Source: Lysobacteraceae bacterium (GTDB lineage: Bacteria > Pseudomonadota > Gammaproteobacteria > Xanthomonadales > Xanthomonadaceae). From it: 33,419 nt of DNA. The stretch is taken from contig SEHC01000006.1 of assembly GCA_004173415.1 (NCBI GenBank), positions 1 through 33,419 of the forward strand, in the 5' to 3' direction. Of this stretch, positions 8,418 to 15,417 are shown piece after piece (positions within the stretch are counted from its first letter, which is position 1; every line of letters starts with the position of its first letter). The notes below the pieces were generated by a model, which searched no databases, was not told the DNA's origin, and saw only the letters and a list, made by a program, of their open reading frames with translations. The translations under genes were made by a program, and so were the position numbers.

Positions 8418-8630
8418 TCAGCCGTGGCGCAGGCGGATCACCGCTTCGCCGTACACGGTGCTGACCGCGACTGCGGTGGGCTGGCCGGTCAGCGCATGTC
8501 GCAGCTGCGCCAGGCTGCCGGCCGACGCGACCGCATCGTCCAGCCTTTCGTACCAGTCGCGGCACCTGAGTTCGTCATGCACCTGCCACCCGTTGTAGAT
8601 CGGCGAGATCGTGAACAGGACTGGTTGCAT
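8418..8630 (-). CDS. Small hypothetical protein, 70 aa, DUF2188-like pattern
   Basis: The ORF track reports a 172-aa frame (8418..8936), but the first ATG with a strong ribosome binding site (GGAGAGG) is at 8630. This gives MQPVLFTISPIYNGWQVHDE, then a helix-like DDAVASAGSLAQLRHAL and a final strand pair TAVAVSTVYGEAVIRL. This order, a beta hairpin with a central Trp, a helix with spaced alanines and a last strand ending in a Gly-x-Val-like turn, resembles small DUF2188-type proteins. The similarity is only a pattern match and the function is unknown. The remaining upstream part of the frame is Arg/Pro-rich and looks like a shadow. Confidence 0.55.
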   Translation of the reverse strand: MQPVLFTISPIYNGWQVHDELRCRDWYERLDDAVASAGSLAQLRHALTGQPTAVAVSTVYGEAVIRLRHG

Positions 8631-8947
8631 GGCACCTCTCCGCCGGCTGGTAGCAGGAGCATGGCGCGAGGATATTGCAGGACGATTGCGCCGGCCGCCC
8701 GCTTGTCGGGCATCGCTCCAGGACACCGCGCGTGGCGCGCTGGTCCGCGGCGACCGTCGCTGCATCCGACCAGCAGCGCCACGCGGACAACAAGGCCAGG
8801 CCAGGCCAGGGCAGGGCATGGGACGGCTCGTCAGGACGCCGGCGCCAGTATGGCCCCGGTTTCCATGAAACCGGGGTGATTCCACGGGCGGACCCGTGAA
8901 ACACTGTCGGCTCGCGGGACACTCCGTACGGAACAAGGGAAACCACG
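8631..8947. other. 317-base intergenic region between divergent small ORF and apt
   Basis: No gene is supported here. The ORFs listed by the track in this stretch are Arg/Pro-rich shadows. The first 200 bases are featureless GC-rich sequence with a short AGGCCAGGCCAGG run near 8800. The last 95 bases, leading into apt, hold three inverted repeats described as a separate feature and the AAGGGA ribosome binding site of apt. Confidence 0.6.
8854..8932 (+). repeat. Three consecutive inverted repeats in the apt upstream region
   Basis: Reading toward apt: CCCCGGTTTC-CAT-GAAACCGGGG (8854-8876, ten perfect pairs, three-base loop); CACGGG-CGGA-CCCGTG (8883-8898); and the ten-base palindrome TCCGTACGGA (8923-8932). 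None is followed by a T-run on either strand, so they are not obvious intrinsic terminators. They end 15 bases before the apt ATG. They could be mRNA leader hairpins, protein operators, or both. No known purine riboswitch sequence is recognisable. Confidence 0.6.
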
Positions 8948-9466
8948 ATGAGCCATTGGCAGTCCCTGTTGCGCGATGTCCCCGATTTCCCCAGGCCGGG
9001 GATCGTGTTCAAGGACATCACCCCGGTGCTGGCCCATGCCGGGGCCTTCGCCGAGGCGATCGCGGCGATGGCCGGGCCGTGGCACGGCCGAGGCCTGCAC
9101 GCGGTGGTCGGGGTCGAATCGCGCGGCTTCATCCTGGGCGCCGCCCTGGCACGCGAGCTTGGGATCGGCTTCGTGCCCGTGCGCAAGCCGGGCAAGCTGC
9201 CTGGGCCGACACTGTCGATCGACTACGCTCTGGAGTACGGCAGCGATCGCCTGCAGATCCAGGTCGACGCCTTGCCGCCGGGGGCGCGCGTGCTGGTGGT
9301 CGATGACGTGCTGGCCACCGGCGGTACGCTGAAGGCGGCCGCGGCGCTGGTGCGCCGCCAGGGCGCGGAAGTCGCCGCCACCGCGGTGCTGCTGGAACTG
9401 GCGGCATTGGGCGCGCGGGCGAGTTGGAACGATCCGGCGCCGCTGCTGTCGGTGGCGATGCTGTGA
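8948..9466 (+). CDS. apt: Adenine phosphoribosyltransferase
   Basis: This 172-aa enzyme makes AMP from adenine and PRPP in purine salvage in the cytoplasm. It has the expected length and the hallmark sequence VLVVDDVLATGGTLKAA (about residues 118-134), the PRPP-binding loop of type I phosphoribosyltransferases. The N-terminal RDVPDFPRPGIVFKDITPVL and VVGVESRGFILG are both characteristic of Apt. The ATG at 8948 is preceded by AAGGGA. Its promoter region contains three inverted repeats (8854-8932). It is monocistronic here: the next gene is on the other strand beyond a 340-base gap. Identification is secure. Confidence 0.97.
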   Translation: MSHWQSLLRDVPDFPRPGIVFKDITPVLAHAGAFAEAIAAMAGPWHGRGLHAVVGVESRGFILGAALARELGIGFVPVRKPGKLPGPTLSIDYALEYGSDRLQIQVDALPPGARVLVVDDVLATGGTLKAAAALVRRQGAEVAATAVLLELAALGARASWNDPAPLLSVAML

Positions 9467-9806
9467 CCATGCGGACGCGCCTGCCGGGCGCACCCAGCTA
9501 CCCCTCGCTGCTCCTTGCTGTCCGTGGCTGGCCTGCTGCCGTGCCTGTTGCCGGACACGCGCAAGGCGCCAGCGACTCGCGCGTGCTTCATGCCGGTGAC
9601 GCGACGCTGCGGACCCGACGGTAAACCACGGGCCTAAGCCGAACTACCCACCCACCCCGGCCAGCGCCCTGGCATCAGACCGGTGTCAACCGCCGATCAC
9701 CGATGAAGACCCGTGCCGGCCGGGACGCAAAAACGACAATGGCGACCCCGAGGCCGCCATTGTCGTTGAATCGGAAGCATCACCGCCCGGGTGGTTCGGC
9801 TTACGG
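9467..9806. other. 340-base gap between convergent apt and an exported-protein gene
   Basis: I see no credible gene. The only element supported is the minus-strand intrinsic terminator at 9729-9767. A short GCGCC/GGCGC complementarity shortly after the apt stop (about 9477-9491) is too weak to call a terminator. Confidence 0.6.
9729..9767 (-). terminator. Intrinsic terminator of the Gly/Lys-tail exported protein gene
   Basis: A perfect 13-bp stem, AACGACAATGGCG paired with CGCCATTGTCGTT, encloses a ten-base loop. On the minus strand it is followed by a run of five T. It lies about 40 bases past the stop of the minus-strand gene ending at 9807. The stem is less GC-rich than its surroundings, which makes the symmetry stand out. 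Confidence 0.85.
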
Positions 9807-10505
9807 CTATTTGCCGTTGCCGTTGCCGTTGCCTTTGCCTTTCCCGTTGCCGCCTTTGCCATCACCCTTGCCGTTGCCGCCATTGCCCTTGCCGCTGGCT
9901 TTCGGTCCGCCGCCGCCGTGATCCGAGTGCGCCTTGCCGCCGCCATGACCCGAGTGCCCGGCCGCCGGTCCGCCCTTGGACTTGGACTTCGACTCGCCCG
10001 GTCCGTGCTGCGACCAGTCCACGCGGACCACGCGATCCACTACCACCGGATAGCCCCAATGGCCGTAGGTCACTGCGGTGCCACGCTTGAGCGCATGGAA
10101 GGCAGGCGAACCCGGCTTGATCCCGTAACGCTTGGCCACGTTGCCCCAGCCCTTGCCCGGGTGGCGATCGTATTCGCGAACCACGTCGCCACAGGGGATG
10201 CCGAGGGAATGGGCCAGCGCACAAGCGTAGTACACGTCCGCCGGCGCCCAGCGACGCCGTTCCAGCAACTCGACCACCAGGCTGCGCGGCGCGCCGTAGT
10301 AACCGGACATTTCGTCGACGAAGGGATCGCGATAGCGATGGCCGTAGTCGTTGATCTCGCCCAGACGGGTGTCCACCCACACATCGCCCGTGCGGATGTT
10401 GTAGCCGACGGTCTGCGCGCTGGCTGCCGAACCCATCGCCAGGCCCAGGGCCAACGCGAGGGACAGCCCCAACTTCCTGTAAACGCCATGCTGCTGGATC
10501 TTCAT
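9807..10505 (-). CDS. Exported protein with Gly/Lys/Asn low-complexity C-terminal tail
   Basis: The start is ATG 10505 (MKIQQHGVYRKLGL), seven bases after GGAGG; the track start at 10775 is too early. The 232-aa product has a signal peptide ending ASA-Q near residue 31. A globular part (about 32-165) carries VGYNIRTGDVWVDTRLGEIN, PFVDEMSGYYGAP, a helical DVYYACALAHSLGIPC and PGKGWGNVAKRYGIKPGS. The last 55 or so residues are His/Gly- and then Gly/Lys/Asn-rich, made of repeats such as GNGKGDGKGG. The globular part resembles unnamed xanthomonad periplasmic proteins; the function is unknown. A basic, flexible tail suggests binding of polyanions such as nucleic acid or LPS, but this is inference. 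It is followed by a strong terminator. Confidence 0.8.
   Translation of the reverse strand: MKIQQHGVYRKLGLSLALALGLAMGSAASAQTVGYNIRTGDVWVDTRLGEINDYGHRYRDPFVDEMSGYYGAPRSLVVELLERRRWAPADVYYACALAHSLGIPCGDVVREYDRHPGKGWGNVAKRYGIKPGSPAFHALKRGTAVTYGHWGYPVVVDRVVRVDWSQHGPGESKSKSKGGPAAGHSGHGGGKAHSDHGGGGPKASGKGNGGNGKGDGKGGNGKGKGNGNGNGK
9811..9893. repeat. Degenerate TTGCCG hexanucleotide tract inside a coding region
   Basis: The plus strand reads TTGCCGTTGCCGTTGCCG followed by TTGCCTTTGCC variants and imperfect TTGCCGCC/TTGCCATC units. On the coding (minus) strand these specify alternating Gly-Asn and Gly-Lys. The first three units are exact. Because the unit is six bases, gain or loss keeps the frame and only changes tail length. 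Confidence 0.8.
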
Positions 10506-10795
10506 CGCCATGCCTCCCTGTTGGACAGGGGCCGAGTGTCCGCACCCGTGGATGAACAGGTGCTTAGAAAGGGCGCGTCGGCTGATCTGACGAGGCTCCC
10601 ATTCATGCGCAGGAGCGGGAGCGGTGCGCCTTCGCAGCCGCCCGGCAGTGGCCAGGCCGGCGCCGGCAGGATGCCGCGCCTTCATCGCGCGTGAGCTCCA
10701 AGACTCCGCTCCTTCACCTGCCGCAAGCATCGCCGCGTGCAACGTCGCCTCGTCCATGCACAAGTGCATCGGCATCTTTTCGCAGGAGATCCTTC
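10506..10795. other. 290-base divergent intergenic region
   Basis: This lies between the minus-strand exported-protein gene and the plus-strand proline-rich mini-ORF, so it must hold their promoters. I find no convincing -35/-10 pair. The minus reading frame stays open through most of it, but the translation is Arg/Ala-rich without domain features, so I read it as non-coding. Confidence 0.5.
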
Positions 10796-10957
10796 ATGCA
10801 ATACACACCCAATCCCTTCCAGCCGCCAGAGCCCAAGCCAGGCGAAACACCCAATCCCGTCCGCGATACCCCACCACACCAGCCCAGCGATCCGGTGTTT
10901 CCGCCGCAGCGCGATCCGGACGGACCGCAACCCACGCCCAGCGATCCGCCGGATTGA
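10796..10957 (+). CDS. Proline-rich small ORF, 53 aa
   Basis: ATG 10796 follows AGGAGA at usual spacing, and the frame ends at TGA 10957. The product is about one-third proline, very hydrophilic and without export signal; it begins MQYTPNPFQPPEPKPGE and ends PQPTPSDPPD. Such sequences are probably disordered. In-frame upstream sequence back to 10691 is also open in the track but has no ribosome binding site. The ribosome binding site and the composition, which differs from shadow ORFs (usually Arg/Ala-rich), suggest it may be translated. I do not recognise a family or function. Confidence 0.45.
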   Translation: MQYTPNPFQPPEPKPGETPNPVRDTPPHQPSDPVFPPQRDPDGPQPTPSDPPD

Positions 10958-11195
10958 CGGCCTCATGCCGGTTCGGCACCCACCCCAGGTCCGGATCCCG
11001 ACCGGTGCGATATACGGCGTCGGGCACGTAGCGTCGGTGCTCGATGCCCTGAGTACGCGGCGTTCCACGGTTTTCGTTAACTCGTAGGGAGCGCGTATGC
11101 ACGCGACATTCGCGGCACGCTTACCTGCGGTTGGCCAAGGTGGGGCCAGGAAATCCGGCTCATCGGACGGGCCATCGCATGAAAGGAGCACGAGC

Positions 11196-11540
11196 ATGAC
11201 CTATGACAAGAACCGCACGACCCGCATCGCCCTGGTGGCTTCGACCCTGCTGTTCGCCGGCAGCGCCTGGGCCGGTGGGGACAAGACCACCGAAGAGAAG
11301 GTCCGCTTGCTGGATACCGACGCAGATGGTCGCGTGTCGTTGAGCGAATATACGCAGCACGAAGGCAAGACTGCCGAGGACTTCGCCAAGCTCGACGTCA
11401 ACGCCGATGGCTATGCGACCGTGGCCGAGCTTGAGGTGGCCAAGGAACGTGGTCCGACCGCCGGCGAGAAGAAGGACACGCGGGCCAAGGCCTATCCGGT
11501 TCCCACCACCAACCCCAAGTCGGAAATCACCGACGACTGA
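11196..11540 (+). CDS. Secreted EF-hand calcium-binding protein, 114 aa
   Basis: The protein has a signal peptide ending in SAWA-GG. Two EF-hand loops follow with canonical 12-residue ligand spacing: DTDADGRVSLSE and DVNADGYATVAE. The C-terminus is lysine/proline-rich (TRAKAYPVPTTNPKSE). It therefore probably binds two Ca2+ ions in the periplasm or outside the cell; no partner is evident. The start at 11196 has AAGGAG seven bases upstream and places the signal peptide correctly. The track's earlier start at 11097, also preceded by a GGGAG, would put 33 polar residues before the signal and is less likely. Two hairpins follow the stop. Confidence 0.85.
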   Translation: MTYDKNRTTRIALVASTLLFAGSAWAGGDKTTEEKVRLLDTDADGRVSLSEYTQHEGKTAEDFAKLDVNADGYATVAELEVAKERGPTAGEKKDTRAKAYPVPTTNPKSEITDD

Positions 11541-11594
11541 GCCAATGCCTGCATTGGCAGACGAAAAACGGGGCCCCGCTGCGCGGGGCCCTTT
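11541..11594 (+). terminator. Tandem hairpins after the EF-hand gene; second is terminator-like
   Basis: Directly after the stop codon is the perfect inverted repeat GCCAATGC-CT-GCATTGGC (11541-11558). Next comes a short A-run and then GGGCCCCGC-TGC-GCGGGGCCC (11571-11591) followed by TTT. The second hairpin has the strength of an intrinsic terminator, but its T-run is short. The A-run on its left could also serve the minus strand, though no minus-strand gene reads into it. Confidence 0.65.
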
Positions 11595-11738
11595 GCAATC
11601 CAGCGCCGCCACGGCTGTCCACTCTTGCCAGCATCGGGATGTCTGCTCACCGGACGTTGGTCCGTTTCCGATCGCCGCAGACACTGCACGCGGGGTCAGG
11701 CGTGTAACCTTGCAACCTTCTCCTTGCCACGGCCCGCC

Positions 11739-12212
11739 ATGATCAACAACGACGTGATGCGCAGCATCCGCTACATGCTGGACCTGGGCGACGCCAAGGT
11801 CATCGAAGTCATGCAGCTGGCCGATGCGGATTTCCCCATGGTCAAGGACGACTTGCCGGCGCTGCTGAAGAAGGAGGGCGAGCCAGGCTTCGCCGCCTGC
11901 AGCGACCGCGTGCTCGCACACCTGCTCGATGGCCTGGTGATCTATTACCGGGGCCGCGACGAAAGCCTGCCGCCACGCCCGGTGGAAACCCGGATCAGCA
12001 ACAACCTGGTGCTGAAGAAGCTGCGGGTGGCCTTCCAGCTGAAGGATGCGGACATGCACGAGGTCTTCGCCTCCGCCGGCTTTCCGCTGTCCAAGCCGGA
12101 AATGACCGCGTTGTTCCGCCAGGCCGGACACAAGCACTACCGCGCCTGCGGCGACCAGATCCTGCGCAATTTCCTCAAGGGATTGACCCGGCGGTTCCGC
12201 GGCCCCGGCTGA
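11739..12212 (+). CDS. yehS: DUF1456 family protein, YehS-like
   Basis: The 157-aa protein has two related halves: INNDVMRSIRYMLDLGDAKV with FAACSDRVLAHLLDGLV, and ISNNLVLKKLRVAFQLKDAD with YRACGDQILRNFLKGL. This tandem helical repeat is the DUF1456 signature, and the length matches E. coli YehS. Its biochemical role is not known to me. The ATG at 11739 was chosen because homology begins there; upstream residues in the 195-aa track ORF are a shadow. It is followed 61 bases later by the dienelactone hydrolase gene on the same strand. Confidence 0.88.
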   Translation: MINNDVMRSIRYMLDLGDAKVIEVMQLADADFPMVKDDLPALLKKEGEPGFAACSDRVLAHLLDGLVIYYRGRDESLPPRPVETRISNNLVLKKLRVAFQLKDADMHEVFASAGFPLSKPEMTALFRQAGHKHYRACGDQILRNFLKGLTRRFRGPG

Positions 12213-12273
12213 GCTGCCGCCGCCGTGGGCGTCGCGTCCCACCGTTTCTCCACCACGCCGCCGAGGATACGCC

Positions 12274-13200
12274 ATGAAGCATCCGAGCCGACCGACCGCA
12301 AGTGATTTCGATCCAGCGGTGATGCGCCTCTTCGACCAGTACGTGCATGGTGACATCGACCGCCGCGGTTTCCTGCGGGCCACCGCGCGGCTGGCCAGCG
12401 GAGCGGCCGGGGCGGCCGGCTTGCTGGCGATGTTGAGTCCGCAGTTCGCCGCCGCCCAGCAGGTGGCGCCGGACGACAAGCGCCTGTCCACGCGCTACTT
12501 GGAATTCGATTCGCCACGTGGTTACGGCAAGGCCCGTGGCTACCTGGCCCGGCCGGCTGCAGCCAACGGCCCGTTGCCGGTGGTGCTGGTGGTGCACGAG
12601 AACCGCGGACTCAATCCCCACATCGAGGACATCGCACGGCGACTGGCGCTGGAGGGTTTCATCGCCTTCGCTCCGGACGCGCTGTTCCCGCTCGGCGGTT
12701 ATCCGGGCGACGAGGATGCGGCCCGCGCCTTGTTCACCCAACTGGACCAGGCAAAGACCCGCGAGGACTTCCTGGCTGCGTCCGCGCTGTTGCGCGGCAT
12801 CGAGGGCGGCAACGGAAAGCTCGGCGTGGTCGGTTTCTGCTACGGCGGCGCTATCGCCAACTTCCTCGCCACGCGACTTCCCCACCTGGAAGCGGCGGCG
12901 CCGTTCTACGGCGGCGCACCGGATCCGGCGGATGTGGCCAATATCAAGGCCGAATTGCTGGTGGTACTGGCGGCCAACGACGACCGCGTCAATGCTTCCT
13001 GGCCTGCCTACGAACAGGCATTGAAGGCGGCGGGCGTGCGTTACACGCTGCTGCAGCCCGCCGGCACCCAGCATGGCTTCAACAACGACACCACCCCGCG
13101 CTACGACGCCACCGCCGCGGCCGAGGCGTGGAAGCAGACCCTGGCGCTGTTCAATCGCGCGCTGCGCCCGCGGCGGCCGGCCGGCGACAACGGGCCCTGA
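12274..13200 (+). CDS. Dienelactone hydrolase family protein, Tat-exported (YghX-like)
   Basis: The 308-aa alpha/beta hydrolase has a Tat signal at residues 30-62 (DRRGFLRATA, then a hydrophobic stretch ending in AAAQQ), so it should be exported folded to the periplasm. Catalytic features are VVHENRGLNPHIEDI, the nucleophile C189 in GFCYGGA, an acid in NDDRVN (D236 or D237) and H267 in GTQHGFNND. Dienelactone hydrolases use a Cys-Asp-His triad, and this arrangement matches the YghX-like group. Many of these proteins have no tested substrate; chlorocatechol degradation genes are absent nearby, so I would not infer that pathway. A 60-base spacing to yehS allows co-transcription. Confidence 0.92.
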   Translation: MKHPSRPTASDFDPAVMRLFDQYVHGDIDRRGFLRATARLASGAAGAAGLLAMLSPQFAAAQQVAPDDKRLSTRYLEFDSPRGYGKARGYLARPAAANGPLPVVLVVHENRGLNPHIEDIARRLALEGFIAFAPDALFPLGGYPGDEDAARALFTQLDQAKTREDFLAASALLRGIEGGNGKLGVVGFCYGGAIANFLATRLPHLEAAAPFYGGAPDPADVANIKAELLVVLAANDDRVNASWPAYEQALKAAGVRYTLLQPAGTQHGFNNDTTPRYDATAAAEAWKQTLALFNRALRPRRPAGDNGP

Positions 13201-13397
13201 CTGCGCCAGCGCGCTGGCTTCCGTCGATCCTGATTGGGCGAGCGGGGCCGCGGCCTGCGGATCCGTGGTCGCATTGCGTGCCGCTTCCGGGCCCTTGCAC
13301 GCGTAGCCTTGCATCGAACCGCTTGGCCCGGCTTGGTCGCAGGCGCCCAGCCTCTGCATGCATGCCGGCAAGGAACGCAGTCGAAGCGTCGCGGCGC

Positions 13398-13428
13398 AAA
13401 AAAAAAGCCGGCGCACCAGGCGCCGGCT
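13398..13428 (-). terminator. Strong intrinsic terminator of the metalloprotease operon
   Basis: On the minus strand, AGCCGGCGC-CTGGT-GCGCCGGCT forms a perfect nine-pair stem with a five-base loop, followed by nine T (13398-13406, the first pair overlapping). It lies about 22 bases after the stop of the protease gene. The preceding stretch from 13201 holds no gene. Confidence 0.95.
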
Positions 13429-13450
13429 CTTCCAACAACAGAGGGATCGA

Positions 13451-15064
13451 TCAGCGGTTGCGGGCCACGCAGGCGTTCAACTTGCCCGCCTGGGTGGTGT
13501 TGATCAGGCCCGCGCTGCGCAGCTTGTTGCGATAGGTGGTCATGCAGCTGACGTAGGCGCCGTGGTTGGCCGCGCCGATCTCGCAGATGTTGCTCTGCGC
13601 AATGACGTTGGCACCGATGATCAGGCCACCCACCTGCGAAACCGGAATACCGGTATCGCAGCCGGCGATCCTGGCGTTGCCGGCGGTGAGCGTCCAACCC
13701 TCGTCCTGGAACAGCGCATTGGTCAGGTCGACGTTGTAGTTGGCGGCCAGGGTCGAGGTGATCGCCGGCTCCATCAGCGCGTTCGGCGTGGTGCTGACGT
13801 CGTAATGCGAGAACGACGAGCCCTGCGCCACCGGGTTGGGCGAATACAGCAACGCGTAGCCATTGGCGTCGGCACCGGCCAGGGTGCCGGGCAATGTCGC
13901 CAGGGTGACGTTGACGCCCGGCAGCCCCGCCTTGATCGCCGCGCCACTGACCGAGGACACGCTCAGGGTGGGCACCGTGGCCGCCACGCTCGCGTCTTCG
14001 CCCATGGACAGCAGCGCGTTGACGTTGTTGGCGACGATCACCGCCTTGGCGCCGGCGTCCTGCGCGAACCTGGCCTTGATCTCGAAGGCACAGGTGCCGC
14101 GGTCGACGATGGCGATCTTGCCGGCGTAGGCGCCGGCCGGCGATGCCGCGCAGCCCAGCGACGGCGAGGCGCTGCCATCGTTGACCAGCACCACGCTGCC
14201 GGTGAAGTTGGCAGCCGTCGGCGCGGGACCGAACGCAGCGGTGCCGTAGCTGTAGTCACCGCTGACCGTACCGCTGGCCCGCAACACGATCTTCTCGTCC
14301 AGCACCAGCGGGACCTGGCTGGTGACGATGGGCCCGCGGAAGGCCAGGTTGCCACCGATAACCGCCGCCACGCGGCCGGCGTTGGTCATCTGGTACCAGC
14401 CCTGGTTGGTGACGTTGTTCCAGGCGAAGCGCGAGTAGATGTCCTGGTAGCCAGCCAGCGGCGCGCCGGTGACCACGCTGCCGAAGCCGGAGAAGCCCAG
14501 GCCGTGCGCGATCTCGTGCATGACCACGTTGAGGAAGTTGGTCTTGCCGGCCGGGGTGTTGCCGTCCAGGCCGTAGTACCAGCCCGAACCCGGCGAGCAC
14601 GGCGTGCCGTCCGGATTGGTCAGCCCGTAGGACGCGTTGAAGCGGCTGATGATGTCCACGCCGGCGCCGCCCTGCAGGTCCTCGCCGATCAGGGCGTCGG
14701 CCAACGCGCCGTGGTACAGGGTGTCCGGCTTGCCCGGCTCGGTCAGCACGTAGATCGGCGAAGTACCGGCCGAACCGAGCACGGTACCGGCGGCGTTGCA
14801 CTGCAGTGCCTGGAAGCTGGCCTGCACGCGGATGTCGACGGGGCTGATCAGCACGGCGCCCCACAGGTCGGCGGCGAACTGGTAGGCGATTCGGCGTTGC
14901 TCGCCGATGCTGGTGCCCGGGTTGCCGCCGGCCGGTGCCAGCGGGGTGGTGTCGTTGAGGCCCTGGCCGGCCGGATCGGCGTTGACCGGGATGATGTTGG
15001 CGGCAAGCGCGTTGCCGGCGAGGAGCGCGGTGGACAAGGCGGCCAGCAGGAGGGTCTTCTTCAT
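13451..15064 (-). CDS. Secreted metalloprotease with PA domain, M8-like zinc site
   Basis: The start is ATG 15064 with GGGAGA upstream; the track's 703-aa frame is extended. The 537-aa product has a signal peptide (MKKTLLLAALSTALLAGNALA). The HExxH helix is MHEIAHGLGFSG (residues 182-193), so it is a zinc peptidase. A metzincin would need a third ligand three residues after the Gly, but Gly is found there. Instead SHYDVSTTPNALMEPA at about 419-434 resembles the third-His and Met-turn segment of leishmanolysin (M8). Between these lies a PA domain (about 280-395, with VVLVNDGSAS, GKIAIVDRGTCAFEIKARFA and GAKAVIVANN). The C-terminus has a cysteine-containing unit (NHGAYVSCMTTYRNKL, SAGLINTTQAGKLNACV) of a kind seen in secreted gammaproteobacterial proteins. 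It overlaps the upstream gene by ATGA. Confidence 0.85.
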   Translation of the reverse strand: MKKTLLLAALSTALLAGNALAANIIPVNADPAGQGLNDTTPLAPAGGNPGTSIGEQRRIAYQFAADLWGAVLISPVDIRVQASFQALQCNAAGTVLGSAGTSPIYVLTEPGKPDTLYHGALADALIGEDLQGGAGVDIISRFNASYGLTNPDGTPCSPGSGWYYGLDGNTPAGKTNFLNVVMHEIAHGLGFSGFGSVVTGAPLAGYQDIYSRFAWNNVTNQGWYQMTNAGRVAAVIGGNLAFRGPIVTSQVPLVLDEKIVLRASGTVSGDYSYGTAAFGPAPTAANFTGSVVLVNDGSASPSLGCAASPAGAYAGKIAIVDRGTCAFEIKARFAQDAGAKAVIVANNVNALLSMGEDASVAATVPTLSVSSVSGAAIKAGLPGVNVTLATLPGTLAGADANGYALLYSPNPVAQGSSFSHYDVSTTPNALMEPAITSTLAANYNVDLTNALFQDEGWTLTAGNARIAGCDTGIPVSQVGGLIIGANVIAQSNICEIGAANHGAYVSCMTTYRNKLRSAGLINTTQAGKLNACVARNR

Positions 15065-15417
15065 TTGACTTCTCCCTGCGAAGCCTGGGCCGGCAGGGTT
15101 TCGCCCTCGGCAAGGTGCTGGTAGGAAACCGTGCCGTCGGCATTGCGCACCGCTACCAGGTTGACCATGCGGTCTTCCGGCAACTGCAGCTCGAGCAGGC
15201 CGCGCGCGACGGTGCGCTTGCGGGCCACCGCTTCCTGTTCGTTCTTCGGCGGAGTGACGCGCTTGGCCTTGCTGTTCTCGTTGCCACGCACGAAATCGGC
15301 GCGGTCGCGCTTGGGCTTGTCGATCTTGGTCTGTGCGGCGACGGGCCCGACGATGGCGGCCGCGCCCAGCAGGACGACGACGGTAGCCAGGGCATTCCTG
15401 GGATGGACGGATTTCAC
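15061..15417 (-). CDS. Exported 118-aa protein, translationally coupled to the metalloprotease
   Basis: This starts at GTG 15417, which has AGGAG at eight bases, and ends in a TGA that overlaps the ATG of the protease (ATGA). It has a signal peptide ending in PVAA-QT. The mature part, about 90 residues, is highly charged and basic first (KIDKPKRDRADFVRGNENSK), then has a helical KNEQEAVARKRTVARGLL and a final MVNLVAVRNADGTVSYQHLA. I recognise no family. Because coupling ensures co-synthesis and both are exported, a partner role (inhibitor, foldase or substrate of the protease) is a reasonable inference, but nothing in the sequence proves it. The promoter probably lies in the region after 15418. 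Confidence 0.75.
   Translation of the reverse strand: MKSVHPRNALATVVVLLGAAAIVGPVAAQTKIDKPKRDRADFVRGNENSKAKRVTPPKNEQEAVARKRTVARGLLELQLPEDRMVNLVAVRNADGTVSYQHLAEGETLPAQASQGEVK

Noticed and set aside
9807-10775. 322-aa version of the Gly/Lys-tail protein
   Set aside because: The first 90 residues lack features, and the signal peptide and ribosome binding site fit the ATG at 10505.
11097-11195. Longer start for the EF-hand protein
   Set aside because: A GGGAG precedes ATG 11097, but 33 polar residues would come before the signal peptide; the start at 11196 has AAGGAG and a clean signal.
12213-12273. Possible promoter between yehS and the dienelactone hydrolase gene
   Set aside because: No -35/-10 pair is visible and the 61-base spacing allows co-transcription.
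13358-15124. 588-aa plus-strand ORF
   Set aside because: It is antisense to the metalloprotease operon and reads through that operon's strong terminator; no motifs.
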